In this document: positions 1 to 6,295 of the stretch, piece after piece
Layout: every line of letters starts with the position of its first letter
How positions within the stretch are numbered: the first letter of the stretch is position 1
Source of the DNA: Acidobacteriota bacterium
Lineage (GTDB): Bacteria; Acidobacteriota; Thermoanaerobaculia; Multivoradales; JAHEKO01
Direction: 5' to 3'
DNA length: 9,469 nucleotides
Assembly: GCA_030610025.1 (NCBI GenBank)
Contig: JAUWSP010000068.1
Span: forward strand, 1-9,469
Made by a program: the position numbers and the translations under genes
The notes under the pieces: generated by a model
What the model saw: the letters and a program-made list of their open reading frames with translations, nothing else
The model's database searches: none
Told to the model about the DNA's origin: nothing

Positions 1-173
1 CGAATGGCCTCGAGCTCGGCCTCCCTGTCGGGAACCTGAGCCTGCGAAGGGGTGCTTGTTGCGACCGACAACAGGAGGGCCGCGAGCCAGATGCACCACC
101 TCCCAGCAGGCCACCTACGGTCAGCAGGTGAGCACCGCCTGGCGTGGGGGCTAACGAAACTGTAGAAAGGCAT
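1..173 (-). CDS. Secreted protein N-terminus, possibly EnvC/M23-type (partial)
   Basis: Reading the minus strand from an ATG at 173-171 gives an open frame of 57 codons that runs off the left edge without a stop. Residues 12-27 are Arg-rich (for example RRCSPADRR), followed by a hydrophobic stretch (WLAALLLSVATS, about 29-40) and a likely signal peptidase I site after SQA (about 43-45). The mature part starts QVPDREAELEAI, which resembles the beginning of the coiled coil in EnvC-like murein hydrolase activators and related M23 peptidases. That family assignment is inference from about a dozen residues, and other secreted coiled-coil proteins start the same way. The start codon has only a weak GGAG about 13 nt upstream. 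It lies 58 bp after the rsbV-like gene on the same strand, so it may be the last visible member of that operon or have its own promoter. Confidence 0.6.
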   Translation of the reverse strand, partial: MPFYSFVSPHARRCSPADRRWPAGRWCIWLAALLLSVATSTPSQAQVPDREAELEAI

Positions 174-207
174 GTCGAGCGATGAGCTCCACAGCCTGGG
201 AAGGGTT

Positions 208-226
208 CGCCGGAACGGATCCGGCG
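208..226 (-). terminator. GC-rich hairpin just after rsbV
   Basis: A perfect 7-bp inverted repeat (CGCCGGA at 208-214, TCCGGCG at 220-226) with a 5-nt loop starts six bases beyond the rsbV stop codon on the minus strand. The position fits a transcription or mRNA 3'-end signal. No T-run follows it (the next bases read AACCCTT), so it is not a classical intrinsic terminator and may only attenuate read-through into the secreted-protein gene. Confidence 0.35.
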
Positions 227-231
227 TTCCT

Positions 232-573
232 TCAGTCCGCGAAGGTAGCGACCGCCTCTTCCTCGTCGTCCAGTACGTCGAACACCGTCACCAGTTGGGT
301 GATCTGCAGAATGTCCTGAACTTTGGGCGGCAGATTCAGAAGTCGCAGTGCCCCGCCACGGTTGGTTACCGAGGTGTAGGCCGAGACCAGCTCGCCAATT
401 CCCGATGAGTCGATCGTGCTTACGTTTTCGAGGTTGATGAGGATCTTGGTGGATCCCGCCTCGAGAGCTTCGTGAACCGCTTCGCGAAGTGCCACGTCTC
501 CAACGCCGATGGTGATTTTTCCCTTCGGCTCGAGAATCGTGATACCTGCTCGGTGTCGGGCCGGAATTTTCAT
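232..573 (-). CDS. rsbV: Anti-sigma factor antagonist (STAS domain, RsbV/SpoIIAA-like)
   Basis: This 113-residue protein is a single STAS domain, the usual length for SpoIIAA/RsbV antagonists. The hallmark DSSGIGEL is at residues 55-62. By family comparison the second serine, Ser57, is the residue phosphorylated by the partner kinase. In the family, unphosphorylated antagonist binds the RsbW-type kinase and frees its sigma factor or other client; phosphorylation reverses this. The C-terminus is acidic (LDDEEEAVATFAD). The ATG lies inside the end of the rsbW-like gene (ATGA overlap, 570-573) and has a strong AGGAGGAG Shine-Dalgarno about 6 nt upstream, encoded by the kinase's glutamate-rich tail. 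The overlap implies coupled translation and a matched pair. The client sigma factor is not visible. It could instead regulate a non-sigma output, as some STAS/RsbW pairs do. Confidence 0.92.
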   Translation of the reverse strand: MKIPARHRAGITILEPKGKITIGVGDVALREAVHEALEAGSTKILINLENVSTIDSSGIGELVSAYTSVTNRGGALRLLNLPPKVQDILQITQLVTVFDVLDDEEEAVATFAD

Positions 574-1040
574 TGTGTCTCCTCCTCTTGCTCTTGCTTT
601 GCAGAATTCGATCGCAACACCGCCAACCCCTTGCGCATCTCCAGCACGGTGCCGTTCTCAGGCTGAAAAGTGTACTCGATTTGATCCATGTACCGCTTCA
701 TCAGCAGTATGCCTCGCCCGTCGCGCCGTAGCAAATTCTCGGGCTCCAAAGGATTCGGAACTCCATTCTCGTCGAATCCGACGCCCTGGTCATGGACCCG
801 GATCAGCAGATCTCCGTTGTCGATACCCAACTCGACTTTGACCAGCTTGCTGGTATCACCCTGGTTGCCATGCTTCATGGCATTGGCCACGGCCTCTCGA
901 ATCGAGGTGCCTATCTGGTGGGCATCGTCCTCGGTGAGCTCGAGCTCAGCCAGTGAAGCCTCGATGGCGATCTGGACCAACTCGACGTTCTCCAGACGGC
1001 TCTCGACCTCCACATGGACCTTGGGTTCCGACATCATCAT
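570..1040 (-). CDS. rsbW: Anti-sigma factor / serine-protein kinase (RsbW/SpoIIAB-like)
   Basis: The 156-residue product is a GHKL/HATPase_c_2 domain protein. The N box REAVANAMKHGN covers residues 48-59 (Glu49 as likely general base, Asn53 for Mg-ATP), the G1 box DQGVG is at 84-88, and the G2-like DGRGILLMKRYMD is at 107-119. These match SpoIIAB/RsbW kinases, which sequester a sigma factor and phosphorylate a STAS antagonist; the antagonist is encoded immediately downstream with a 4-bp overlap. The C-terminus is a short hydrophilic Glu/Gln tail (KQEQEEETQ). The start is uncertain among three consecutive ATGs at 1040, 1037 and 1034, with no convincing Shine-Dalgarno. It follows the CPBP protease gene by 41 bp on the same strand. 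No sigma factor is adjacent, so the client is unknown. Confidence 0.92.
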   Translation of the reverse strand: MMMSEPKVHVEVESRLENVELVQIAIEASLAELELTEDDAHQIGTSIREAVANAMKHGNQGDTSKLVKVELGIDNGDLLIRVHDQGVGFDENGVPNPLEPENLLRRDGRGILLMKRYMDQIEYTFQPENGTVLEMRKGLAVLRSNSAKQEQEEETQ

Positions 1041-1081
1041 GAGCGTGATCCGCGGCGGAGTCTAGCAGATGGAACCGGGCA

Positions 1082-2032
1082 TCAGAATCCCACCGACATC
1101 AGGACTGCTGCAACCGGCAGGGGAAACTCCGGACCACCCTCTTCCAGCAGGTTCAGGGCCCACGGGATGATGATCAGCAACTGCATGGCATCGAAGAGTG
1201 TGTGAGCCGCGATGGCCGGCCAGATGTTCTGTCGCCAGACCACGAGCAGGCCGTAGATCAGGGACAGAATGGTGATGCCGACAAGCATCAGAGGCTGTTC
1301 GTAGCTGGCGTGCGCCAGCACGAAGAGGGCCGTAGCCAGCACGATCCCCATGCGCGGCTGGAGAAATCCCCGAAAAAAGGCCTCCTCCACAACACCGGCC
1401 GACAGGCTGACCAGCAAGCGCACGACCACAGGCAAGGCCGCTATCCAGGGCACCATCGCTGGTGGCTCGGTAGGCAGGAGCTCGGCTCCACCGACCCACC
1501 ACAGCAGTAGACCAAAGGCCATGAGAGCCATCACGACGACAAACCAGGCTCCCACCCCGACCACCAGGCCGATGGCGAGCTCGCGCCCCAGAGACGGGGT
1601 CCGGAGACCGAACTGAGCGACCCAGCCATGGATTCCCCTGGCCCCGAAGCCGGGTGTTCCCGCAAATCCCAGCACGTACCAGACCATCAGGACCAGCACG
1701 AAGAGGAAGTGCAGGATGAACAACTGCGGAGTGGTGATCGACGACAGATCCAGCTCTGTGGCCTGCCCCAGGGTTGCCAGGGGAGAAAAGACTCCGATCC
1801 AGAGCACTCCCCAGAGGCAGGTGAGAGCCAGGCTGCGCCGAACGACGCCCAGCTTGAAGGCTCGGCTTCCAGGCTCCGCCATGCCACCAAATCCAGGCGG
1901 CATCAGACCTTTTCGCAGGGTCAATTGGTCGAAGAGCACGCAGGTGAGCAGGGCCAGGACACCCGGTGTGGCGAGCATCAGCGCGGTCACCGTCGCACCC
2001 TCCAAAGGGCTTCGAGAAACATAGTCCGGCAT
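1082..2032 (-). CDS. CPBP-family intramembrane metalloprotease (CAAX-type)
   Basis: From the ATG at 2032 the protein has 316 residues and about eight hydrophobic segments (roughly 11-34, 67-85, 102-124, 151-181, 194-215, 229-243, 248-266, 270-293). The CPBP/Abi signature is complete: EEAFFR (Glu216, Glu217, Arg221), FVLAH (Phe237, His241) and HTLFD (His277, Asp281). In Rce1-like enzymes these glutamates and histidines form the active site in the membrane. The substrate cannot be told; bacterial members include proteases acting on small peptides, anti-sigma factors and prenylated proteins. Other in-frame starts are ATG 2074, with an AGGA touching it, and GTG 2083. I prefer 2032 because a GAGG lies 11 nt upstream and the first membrane segment then begins about 10 residues in. 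The gene lies 41 bp upstream of rsbW on the same strand, and diverges from the dehydrogenase gene. Confidence 0.88.
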   Translation of the reverse strand: MPDYVSRSPLEGATVTALMLATPGVLALLTCVLFDQLTLRKGLMPPGFGGMAEPGSRAFKLGVVRRSLALTCLWGVLWIGVFSPLATLGQATELDLSSITTPQLFILHFLFVLVLMVWYVLGFAGTPGFGARGIHGWVAQFGLRTPSLGRELAIGLVVGVGAWFVVVMALMAFGLLLWWVGGAELLPTEPPAMVPWIAALPVVVRLLVSLSAGVVEEAFFRGFLQPRMGIVLATALFVLAHASYEQPLMLVGITILSLIYGLLVVWRQNIWPAIAAHTLFDAMQLLIIIPWALNLLEEGGPEFPLPVAAVLMSVGF

Positions 2033-2107
2033 CTTACTGCAAGCCTCGGGAAGCCAATAGCGGCGTGCTAACATTCCTCTCACCCCGGTGTAGACACATC
2101 AGGGTGA

Positions 2108-2117
2108 ACCTCGAGGT
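2108..2117. promoter_or_regulatory. 10-bp palindrome in divergent intergenic region
   Basis: ACCTCGAGGT is a perfect palindrome in the gap between the divergent protease and acyl-CoA dehydrogenase genes, 36 bp before the TTG start of the latter. Its location would suit an operator. However, CTCGAG-type sequences are frequent in this GC-rich window as codon pairs, and no promoter hexamers could be placed around it, so this is only a candidate. Confidence 0.2.
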
Positions 2118-2153
2118 CTCGTTCGATCACTTTTCAGCCGATGGAGAACTCAT

Positions 2154-3341
2154 TTGAGCCGCTTTCCGGGCGTTGATTTTCTGGATTTCGAGTCTCTCCT
2201 CAGCGACGATGAGCGCCTGGCGAGAGACACGGTCCGTGAGTTCGTCGAGGATCGAGTCAAGCCGATCATCGAGGAATGTCATCGCGAGGCTCGCTTCCCG
2301 ATCGAGCTGGTACCCGAGATCGGCGCCCTCAATCTCTTTGGAGCCAGTCTCGACGACTATGGCCTGCCCGGGCTCAAAGGCGTTGCCTACGGGCTCATCA
2401 TGCAGGAGTTGGAGCGTGGTGACTCAGGGCTGCGAAGCTGCGTGTCCGTACAGAGCGGGCTGGTCATGTACCCGATCTACACATTCGGTTCCCAGGAGCA
2501 GCGAGATCGCTGGATTCCTCCCCTGGCTTCGGGTGAGGCCATCGGTTGCTTCGGCCTTACCGAGCCCGACTGGGGCTCCAATCCGAGTGGCATGCGCACC
2601 ACCGCTCGACGAGATGGCGACGAGTGGGTGCTGAACGGCGCCAAGCAGTGGATCACGAACGGCTCGCTGGCCGACGTGGCGGTCGTCTGGGCTCGAACCG
2701 AGGAGGGTATTCGGGGATTCCTGGTGGAAAAAGGAGCTCCCGGGTTCACGGCCCGCGATCAGCACGGCAAGTTCTCTCTGCGCGCCTCGGTGACCTCCGA
2801 GCTGGGATTCCTGGACTGCCGGATTCCCGCCGAGAATCTCCTGCCGAAGACCGAGGGTGTCAGAAACGCTCTGATGTGCCTCAACCAGGCCCGTTACGGC
2901 ATCGCCTGGGGAGCCCTCGGCGCCGCCATGGAGTGCTACCACACGGCGCTCGAGTACACGAAGCAACGCGTGCAGTTTGGCGGCCGGCCGTTGGCCTCCC
3001 ACCAGCTCGTGCAGCAAAAACTGGTATGGATGGTGAGCGAGATCACCAAGGGACAGTTCATCGCCTACCAGGCAGCTCGACTCAAGGACATGGGCCGGCT
3101 CAAGCACTACCACGTCTCTCTGGCGAAGCGAAACAACGTCTGGCTGGCTCGGGAGTGTGCTCGCCTGGCCCGAGAGCTCCTCGGCGCCAACGGCATCGTC
3201 GATGACTATCCCGTCATCCGCCACATGTTGAACCTCGAGTCGGTCTATACGTACGAAGGCACACACGATATCCACGGCCTGGTGATCGGCGAGAGGATCA
3301 CCGGGATCCCGTCCTACAATCCACCCATCGAAAGCAGTTGA
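2154..3341 (+). CDS. gcdH: Acyl-CoA dehydrogenase, glutaryl-CoA dehydrogenase type
   Basis: The 395-residue flavoprotein has the three-part acyl-CoA dehydrogenase fold. It matches glutaryl-CoA dehydrogenase rather than fatty-acyl enzymes: [19 protein letters not shown] (91-109) contains Arg94-Ser95, equivalent to the Arg94 that binds the distal carboxylate in human [18 protein letters not shown] (131-144) and WITNG (166-170) form the FAD/substrate region; and [20 protein letters not shown] (366-385) carries the likely catalytic base Glu368. The expected reaction is oxidation, and probably decarboxylation, of glutaryl-CoA to crotonyl-CoA in lysine, tryptophan or aromatic breakdown, with electrons passed to ETF. 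Whether it decarboxylates cannot be read from sequence alone. The start is TTG, chosen because GGAG (2143-2146) lies 7 nt upstream and no in-frame ATG or GTG exists nearby. The stop overlaps the next gene's start by 4 bp. No ETF or other lysine or aromatic degradation genes are present. Confidence 0.93.
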   Translation: MSRFPGVDFLDFESLLSDDERLARDTVREFVEDRVKPIIEECHREARFPIELVPEIGALNLFGASLDDYGLPGLKGVAYGLIMQELERGDSGLRSCVSVQSGLVMYPIYTFGSQEQRDRWIPPLASGEAIGCFGLTEPDWGSNPSGMRTTARRDGDEWVLNGAKQWITNGSLADVAVVWARTEEGIRGFLVEKGAPGFTARDQHGKFSLRASVTSELGFLDCRIPAENLLPKTEGVRNALMCLNQARYGIAWGALGAAMECYHTALEYTKQRVQFGGRPLASHQLVQQKLVWMVSEITKGQFIAYQAARLKDMGRLKHYHVSLAKRNNVWLARECARLARELLGANGIVDDYPVIRHMLNLESVYTYEGTHDIHGLVIGERITGIPSYNPPIESS

Positions 3342-4357
3342 GCCTGAACAACGTCGAAGGCAGGAGGCCTCCAAGGTCCGTAGACACCGATTTCGAGCTA
3401 GCGTTTGTCAAGGTGACCGAAGACGCCGCCGTGGCCGCCGCCCAGACCATGGGCTGGGGAGATCGGAACGAATCCGATCGAGTCGCGGTGGAGGCGATGC
3501 GCAAGACTATGGACGAGCTCGACATCGCCGGGCGGGTCGTCATCGGAGAGGGAGAGAGGGACGAGGCTCCCATGCTTTTCGTCGGCGAAGAAGTGGGTGC
3601 CTGCAAAGGACAGGAGGACGCGGTCGGGGTCGACTTTGCCGTCGATCCGCTGGAAGGAACCAACCTGTGCGCCTTCGGGACCGAAGGTGCGATTGCCGTC
3701 ATGGCCGCTTCCGAGCGGGGCGGCTTGCTGCATGCCCCGGATATCTATATGGACAAAATCGTCGTCGGGCCGACGGCGCGGGGCAAGGTACACCTCGACG
3801 CGCCGGTGGCGGAGAACCTTCGACAGATCGCCGACGCCTTCGACCGGGACATCGACGACCTCACGGTGGTCGTTCTGGAGCGTGAGCGCCATCGGCAGCT
3901 CATCAGCGACATCCGTGATGCGGGAGCCCGGATCAAGCTGATCGGCGATGGCGACCTTTCCGCCGGCATCACCGCAGCCGTACGAGGTACCGGAGTGCAT
4001 GCGGTGATGGGCATCGGCGGTGCGCCCGAAGGTGTGATCACCGCGGCCGCCATGCGCTGCCTGGGCGGCGAGATCCAGGCCCGACTGACACCGCTCGACG
4101 ACAAACAGCGGGCGCGGGCAGACAAGCTGGGCATCACCGACCTCGAGAAGCTCTACAGTAGCGAGGAGCTGGCTCCAGGCAACGATCTCCTCTTCTGCTG
4201 CAGTGGAGTCACTGACGGTCAGCTGCTGCGCGGTGTGCGCTTCTTCGGCCGTGGCTATCGGACTCACAGCCTTTTCATGTCGTTGTCCAGAGGTCTCATC
4301 CGATTCGTGGATACGATTCACCGCGAAGACGTGCGCACGCCGGTACACTTTCAGTAG
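3338..4357 (+). CDS. glpX: Fructose-1,6-bisphosphatase, class II
   Basis: At 339 residues this matches the usual GlpX length (about 336 in E. coli). It hydrolyses fructose 1,6-bisphosphate to fructose 6-phosphate in gluconeogenesis; some class II members also use sedoheptulose bisphosphate. Visible motifs are WGDRN (40-44), [14 protein letters not shown] (67-80), the metal-binding DPLEGTN (103-109), GDGDLSAGI (203-211) and GIGGAPEGV (225-233), which together supply the acidic metal ligands (Asp43, Glu71/73, Asp103, Glu106, Glu231 by alignment from memory). The only usable start is TTG 3338, which overlaps the preceding stop (TTGA) and lacks a clear Shine-Dalgarno, suggesting translation coupled to the dehydrogenase gene. 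This gives about 14 residues before the conserved [14 protein letters not shown] that normally opens the family. The pairing with an acyl-CoA dehydrogenase is unusual and may be positional only. Confidence 0.95.
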   Translation: MSLNNVEGRRPPRSVDTDFELAFVKVTEDAAVAAAQTMGWGDRNESDRVAVEAMRKTMDELDIAGRVVIGEGERDEAPMLFVGEEVGACKGQEDAVGVDFAVDPLEGTNLCAFGTEGAIAVMAASERGGLLHAPDIYMDKIVVGPTARGKVHLDAPVAENLRQIADAFDRDIDDLTVVVLERERHRQLISDIRDAGARIKLIGDGDLSAGITAAVRGTGVHAVMGIGGAPEGVITAAAMRCLGGEIQARLTPLDDKQRARADKLGITDLEKLYSSEELAPGNDLLFCCSGVTDGQLLRGVRFFGRGYRTHSLFMSLSRGLIRFVDTIHREDVRTPVHFQ

Positions 4358-4359
4358 AA

Positions 4360-4381
4360 AACACCCTCCTGGCCAGGTGTT
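4360..4381 (+). terminator. Weak hairpin after glpX
   Basis: AACACC (4360-4365) can pair with GGTGTT (4376-4381) around a 10-nt loop; a competing CCTGG/CCAGG pairing sits inside it. It starts two bases after the glpX stop. No T-run follows, so it is at best a weak or factor-assisted 3' end. Confidence 0.25.
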
Positions 4382-4411
4382 GAGGGCTCCACGAGAGGGT
4401 GACTGCTTCCA

Positions 4412-4441
4412 CTGAGAGGCGTCGCGATCCGTGTCTATAAT
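4412..4441 (+). promoter_or_regulatory. Sigma70-like promoter for the DUF4388 gene
   Basis: A perfect TATAAT (4436-4441) lies 18 bp downstream of CTGAGA (4412-4417, four of six matches to TTGACA). Transcription would begin near 4448, leaving only about 12 nt before the ATG at 4460 and no Shine-Dalgarno. The glpX-DUF4388 gap (102 bp, the largest in the window) otherwise holds only the weak hairpin at 4360-4381. Confidence 0.5.
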
Positions 4442-4459
4442 CGAGCGGGCGCAGTTGCC

Positions 4460-5605
4460 ATGAGCATCACCGGTAACCTCAAGACGATGGAGCTCGCCGA
4501 GCTTCTGCAGTGGCTCTCCCAGGGCCGCAAGAGCGGAACTTTGCACATCAACAACGGCAAGGTCGAAAAACAGATCTTCTTCGAGGAGGGGACGATCGTC
4601 TCTTCAGCCGCCAGCGACCCGAAGGAATACCTCGGGCACTTCCTGGTCAGCCATGGGTTTATCGACGAGCTCACCCTCGCCAAGGCCATGGAGATGCAGG
4701 AAGACAACAAGATGCTGCTGGGCAAGATCCTGCTGACGATCGGCGCGATCTCGGAAACCGATCTGGACCGCATGTTGCGCCTGAAAGCCGAGGAGAGCAT
4801 CTACGAGATCTTCACCTGGTCCCAAGGAGAGTTTCGCTTCGCCGATGGCGACCTGCCCGACTACCACATGTGGCCCCTCGCGCTGAGCGTCACGGCAGTG
4901 GTTCTGGAGGGCCATCAGAGGGTCGACGAATGGAAGCAGATCCGAGCCAGGATTCCCAACAGCAACGTCGTGCCGGTAGCCACAAGAGAGTTGAGAACCG
5001 CGGCGCGTGATCCCGGCGTCGAGAAGATTCTCGCCCTGGTCGACGACGACCGGACCGTTCAAGAGATCGGGTTGCAGACCCACTCCGGAGAGTTCCATGT
5101 TTGCAGGGTCTTGTACGAGCAGATTCGGGCTGGCAGCCTCAAGATCGTACGACCCCGCCAGATCAAGGCAGAAGTCGCGGCCCAGCCCCCGCCGGAGAAC
5201 AATGGTGACTCCGTCGATGCCGACGCCTTGCTTCGCATCGCCGACCTCCACATCGGGAGCCGCGAGTTCTCCAGAGCCATCCGACACCTGAGAGCCGCAC
5301 AGAATCTCGAGCCCGACAGCAACCGCATCAAGCAGACCGTCGAAGCGGCCGAGAAGCGCATCATCATCGCCATCCGACAGGATGGGATCGACATCAAGGC
5401 GGTGCCGACGCTCGAGTGTGACCCCGCAGCGCTCGACAGCCTGGATATCTCGCCCCAGCAGGGGTTCATCTTGACGCGAGTCAACGGTACCTACGATATC
5501 CAGACCATCCTGAAGATCACGCCGGTGCCGCCCCTGGAAGCGCAGGTGCTGATCTGGAAGCTGCACCAGGCCGGCCACATCGGCATGGATCCACCGAAGA
5601 AATAG
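4460..5605 (+). CDS. DUF4388 (PATAN) domain protein with TPR-like segment
   Basis: The 381-residue cytoplasmic protein has no signal peptide. Residues 1 to about 55 (MSITGNLKTMELAELLQWLS, then SGTLHI and FFEEGTIVSSA) are a typical DUF4388/PATAN opening. Residues 57-112 (LGHFLVSHGFIDELTL, LGKILLTIGAISETDL) are two repeats resembling the N-terminal domain of type II secretion/type IV pilus ATPases, and EIFTWSQGEFRF (116-127) completes the unit. Residues 186-230 and 329-376 are similar winged-helix-like segments (VDDDRTVQEIG; VNGTYDIQTIL), and about 253-285 looks like one TPR helix pair. A Pro-rich linker (QPPPENNG, 242-249) separates the halves. PATAN proteins are linked to signalling, gliding and small GTPase systems, but the role here is unknown. 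The ATG has no Shine-Dalgarno; a TATAAT box sits 18 nt before it. It converges on the glycosylase gene across 22 bp. Confidence 0.85.
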   Translation: MSITGNLKTMELAELLQWLSQGRKSGTLHINNGKVEKQIFFEEGTIVSSAASDPKEYLGHFLVSHGFIDELTLAKAMEMQEDNKMLLGKILLTIGAISETDLDRMLRLKAEESIYEIFTWSQGEFRFADGDLPDYHMWPLALSVTAVVLEGHQRVDEWKQIRARIPNSNVVPVATRELRTAARDPGVEKILALVDDDRTVQEIGLQTHSGEFHVCRVLYEQIRAGSLKIVRPRQIKAEVAAQPPPENNGDSVDADALLRIADLHIGSREFSRAIRHLRAAQNLEPDSNRIKQTVEAAEKRIIIAIRQDGIDIKAVPTLECDPAALDSLDISPQQGFILTRVNGTYDIQTILKITPVPPLEAQVLIWKLHQAGHIGMDPPKK

Positions 5606-5627
5606 GCTGCTGGCCGTTGGTTTCCTG

Positions 5628-6260
5628 CTACTTCGACCACGGTTGGGGCCGAGATACGTGCCGATTGCCGCGAATCGCGAAGCGCAACGGCCAGCCTGCT
5701 GCCTCGCCGGCATAGGCGATACCGATTCGCGGCCCGGCAACCAGATCCTCCGTCCCTGCCGGCTCCCCCTCCGTGATTCGCAGGTCGCCTCGCAACAGCG
5801 ATGAGCCATCGAAGCCACGATCGACCTTCAGCGCCTGACAGAGCTTTCCAGGTCCGCCAGCCACGTCGCCGGGACGAGGGCTCCGCCTCCAGCATCGGCG
5901 CCCGAGCATCGTCTCGACCCCCTCGATCGGCTCTCCGGCGCGCAAGAGCACGGCATCGCCATTCCCGCTCCGACCCGTGACTACATTCAGGCAGTAATGC
6001 ATACCGTAGATGAGGTAGACGTATGCCACGCCCCCTTCCTCGAAGAGGCTCCTATTGCGCTCTGTTCGGCGACCCAGCCAGGCATGACTTGCCCGGTCTC
6101 GAGCTCCCAGATAGGCCTCCACCTCGACGATTCGCAGCACCAGACGCTCCCCGTCGAGCTCACGCACCAGGAAGCGGCCGAGAATGTCGGTTGCCACCTC
6201 CTCCGTCGATCGCCTGAAGAACTTCGCGGGAAGGTTTCGATAGCGTCCCATGACAGCCAC
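5628..6260 (-). CDS. mpg: DNA-3-methyladenine glycosylase (AAG/MPG family)
   Basis: The 210-residue product is a base-excision repair enzyme that removes alkylated and deaminated purines such as 3-methyladenine, hypoxanthine and ethenoadenine. It aligns to human AAG with a constant offset of 77: Glu48 (Glu125, activates water) in VEAYLG, Tyr50 (Tyr127), His59 (His136), Tyr80 and Tyr82 (Tyr157, Tyr159) and Tyr85 (Tyr162, the residue that intercalates to flip the base) in YVYLIYGMHYCLN, and Asn92 (Asn169). All active-site residues are present. GTG 6260 is chosen because GGAAGG lies 7 nt upstream; ATG 6251, three codons later, is the alternative with poorer spacing. The frame stays open 61 codons further upstream but that extension is Pro/Arg-rich, overlaps the divergent gene and is not real. 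It probably has its own promoter at 6282-6287. Confidence 0.95.
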   Translation of the reverse strand: MAVMGRYRNLPAKFFRRSTEEVATDILGRFLVRELDGERLVLRIVEVEAYLGARDRASHAWLGRRTERNRSLFEEGGVAYVYLIYGMHYCLNVVTGRSGNGDAVLLRAGEPIEGVETMLGRRCWRRSPRPGDVAGGPGKLCQALKVDRGFDGSSLLRGDLRITEGEPAGTEDLVAGPRIGIAYAGEAAGWPLRFAIRGNRHVSRPQPWSK

Positions 6261-6281
6261 AAGTCTACCTTCCGATTCGGC

Positions 6282-6289
6282 TCTATAAT
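6282..6289. promoter_or_regulatory. Overlapping divergent -10 boxes (mpg / acetyltransferase)
   Basis: The octamer TCTATAAT reads as TATAAT on the plus strand (6284-6289) and TATAGA on the minus strand (6287-6282). Initiation 7 nt beyond each would fall at about 6296 on the plus strand, exactly on the acetyltransferase GTG, and about 6275 on the minus strand, giving a 15-nt leader that still contains the mpg Shine-Dalgarno (6268-6273). No good -35 element is seen on either side. The divergent starts are separated by only 35 bp, so both promoters must lie here or inside the opposite gene. Confidence 0.5.
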
Positions 6290-6295
6290 CACCTG

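Noticed and set aside
1062..1502. Minus-strand open frame overlapping the CPBP protease in another frame
   Set aside because: The protease frame carries all active-site motifs; this frame is a composition artefact.
2088..2097. GTGTAGACAC, a 4-bp inverted repeat in the divergent gap, as an operator
   Set aside because: Four-base arms arise easily by chance and there is no second copy or known consensus match.
2424..3374. Minus-strand open frame of 316 codons opposite the dehydrogenase gene
   Set aside because: Antisense to a gene with intact catalytic motifs; no motif of its own.
3398..4546. Minus-strand open frame of 382 codons opposite glpX
   Set aside because: Fully antisense to a clear GlpX gene and runs into the next gene's start; composition is His/Asp/Gln-rich with no family resemblance.
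5610..5694. Inverted repeat CTGGCCGTTG (5610-5619) and CAACGGCCAG (5685-5694) as an mRNA structure or terminator
   Set aside because: The arms are 65 nt apart, one lies inside the glycosylase coding sequence, and no T-run follows. It is probably chance in GC-rich DNA.
4604..5818. Minus-strand open frame of 404 codons opposite the DUF4388 gene
   Set aside because: Antisense shadow that also overlaps the glycosylase gene in another frame; no domain features.
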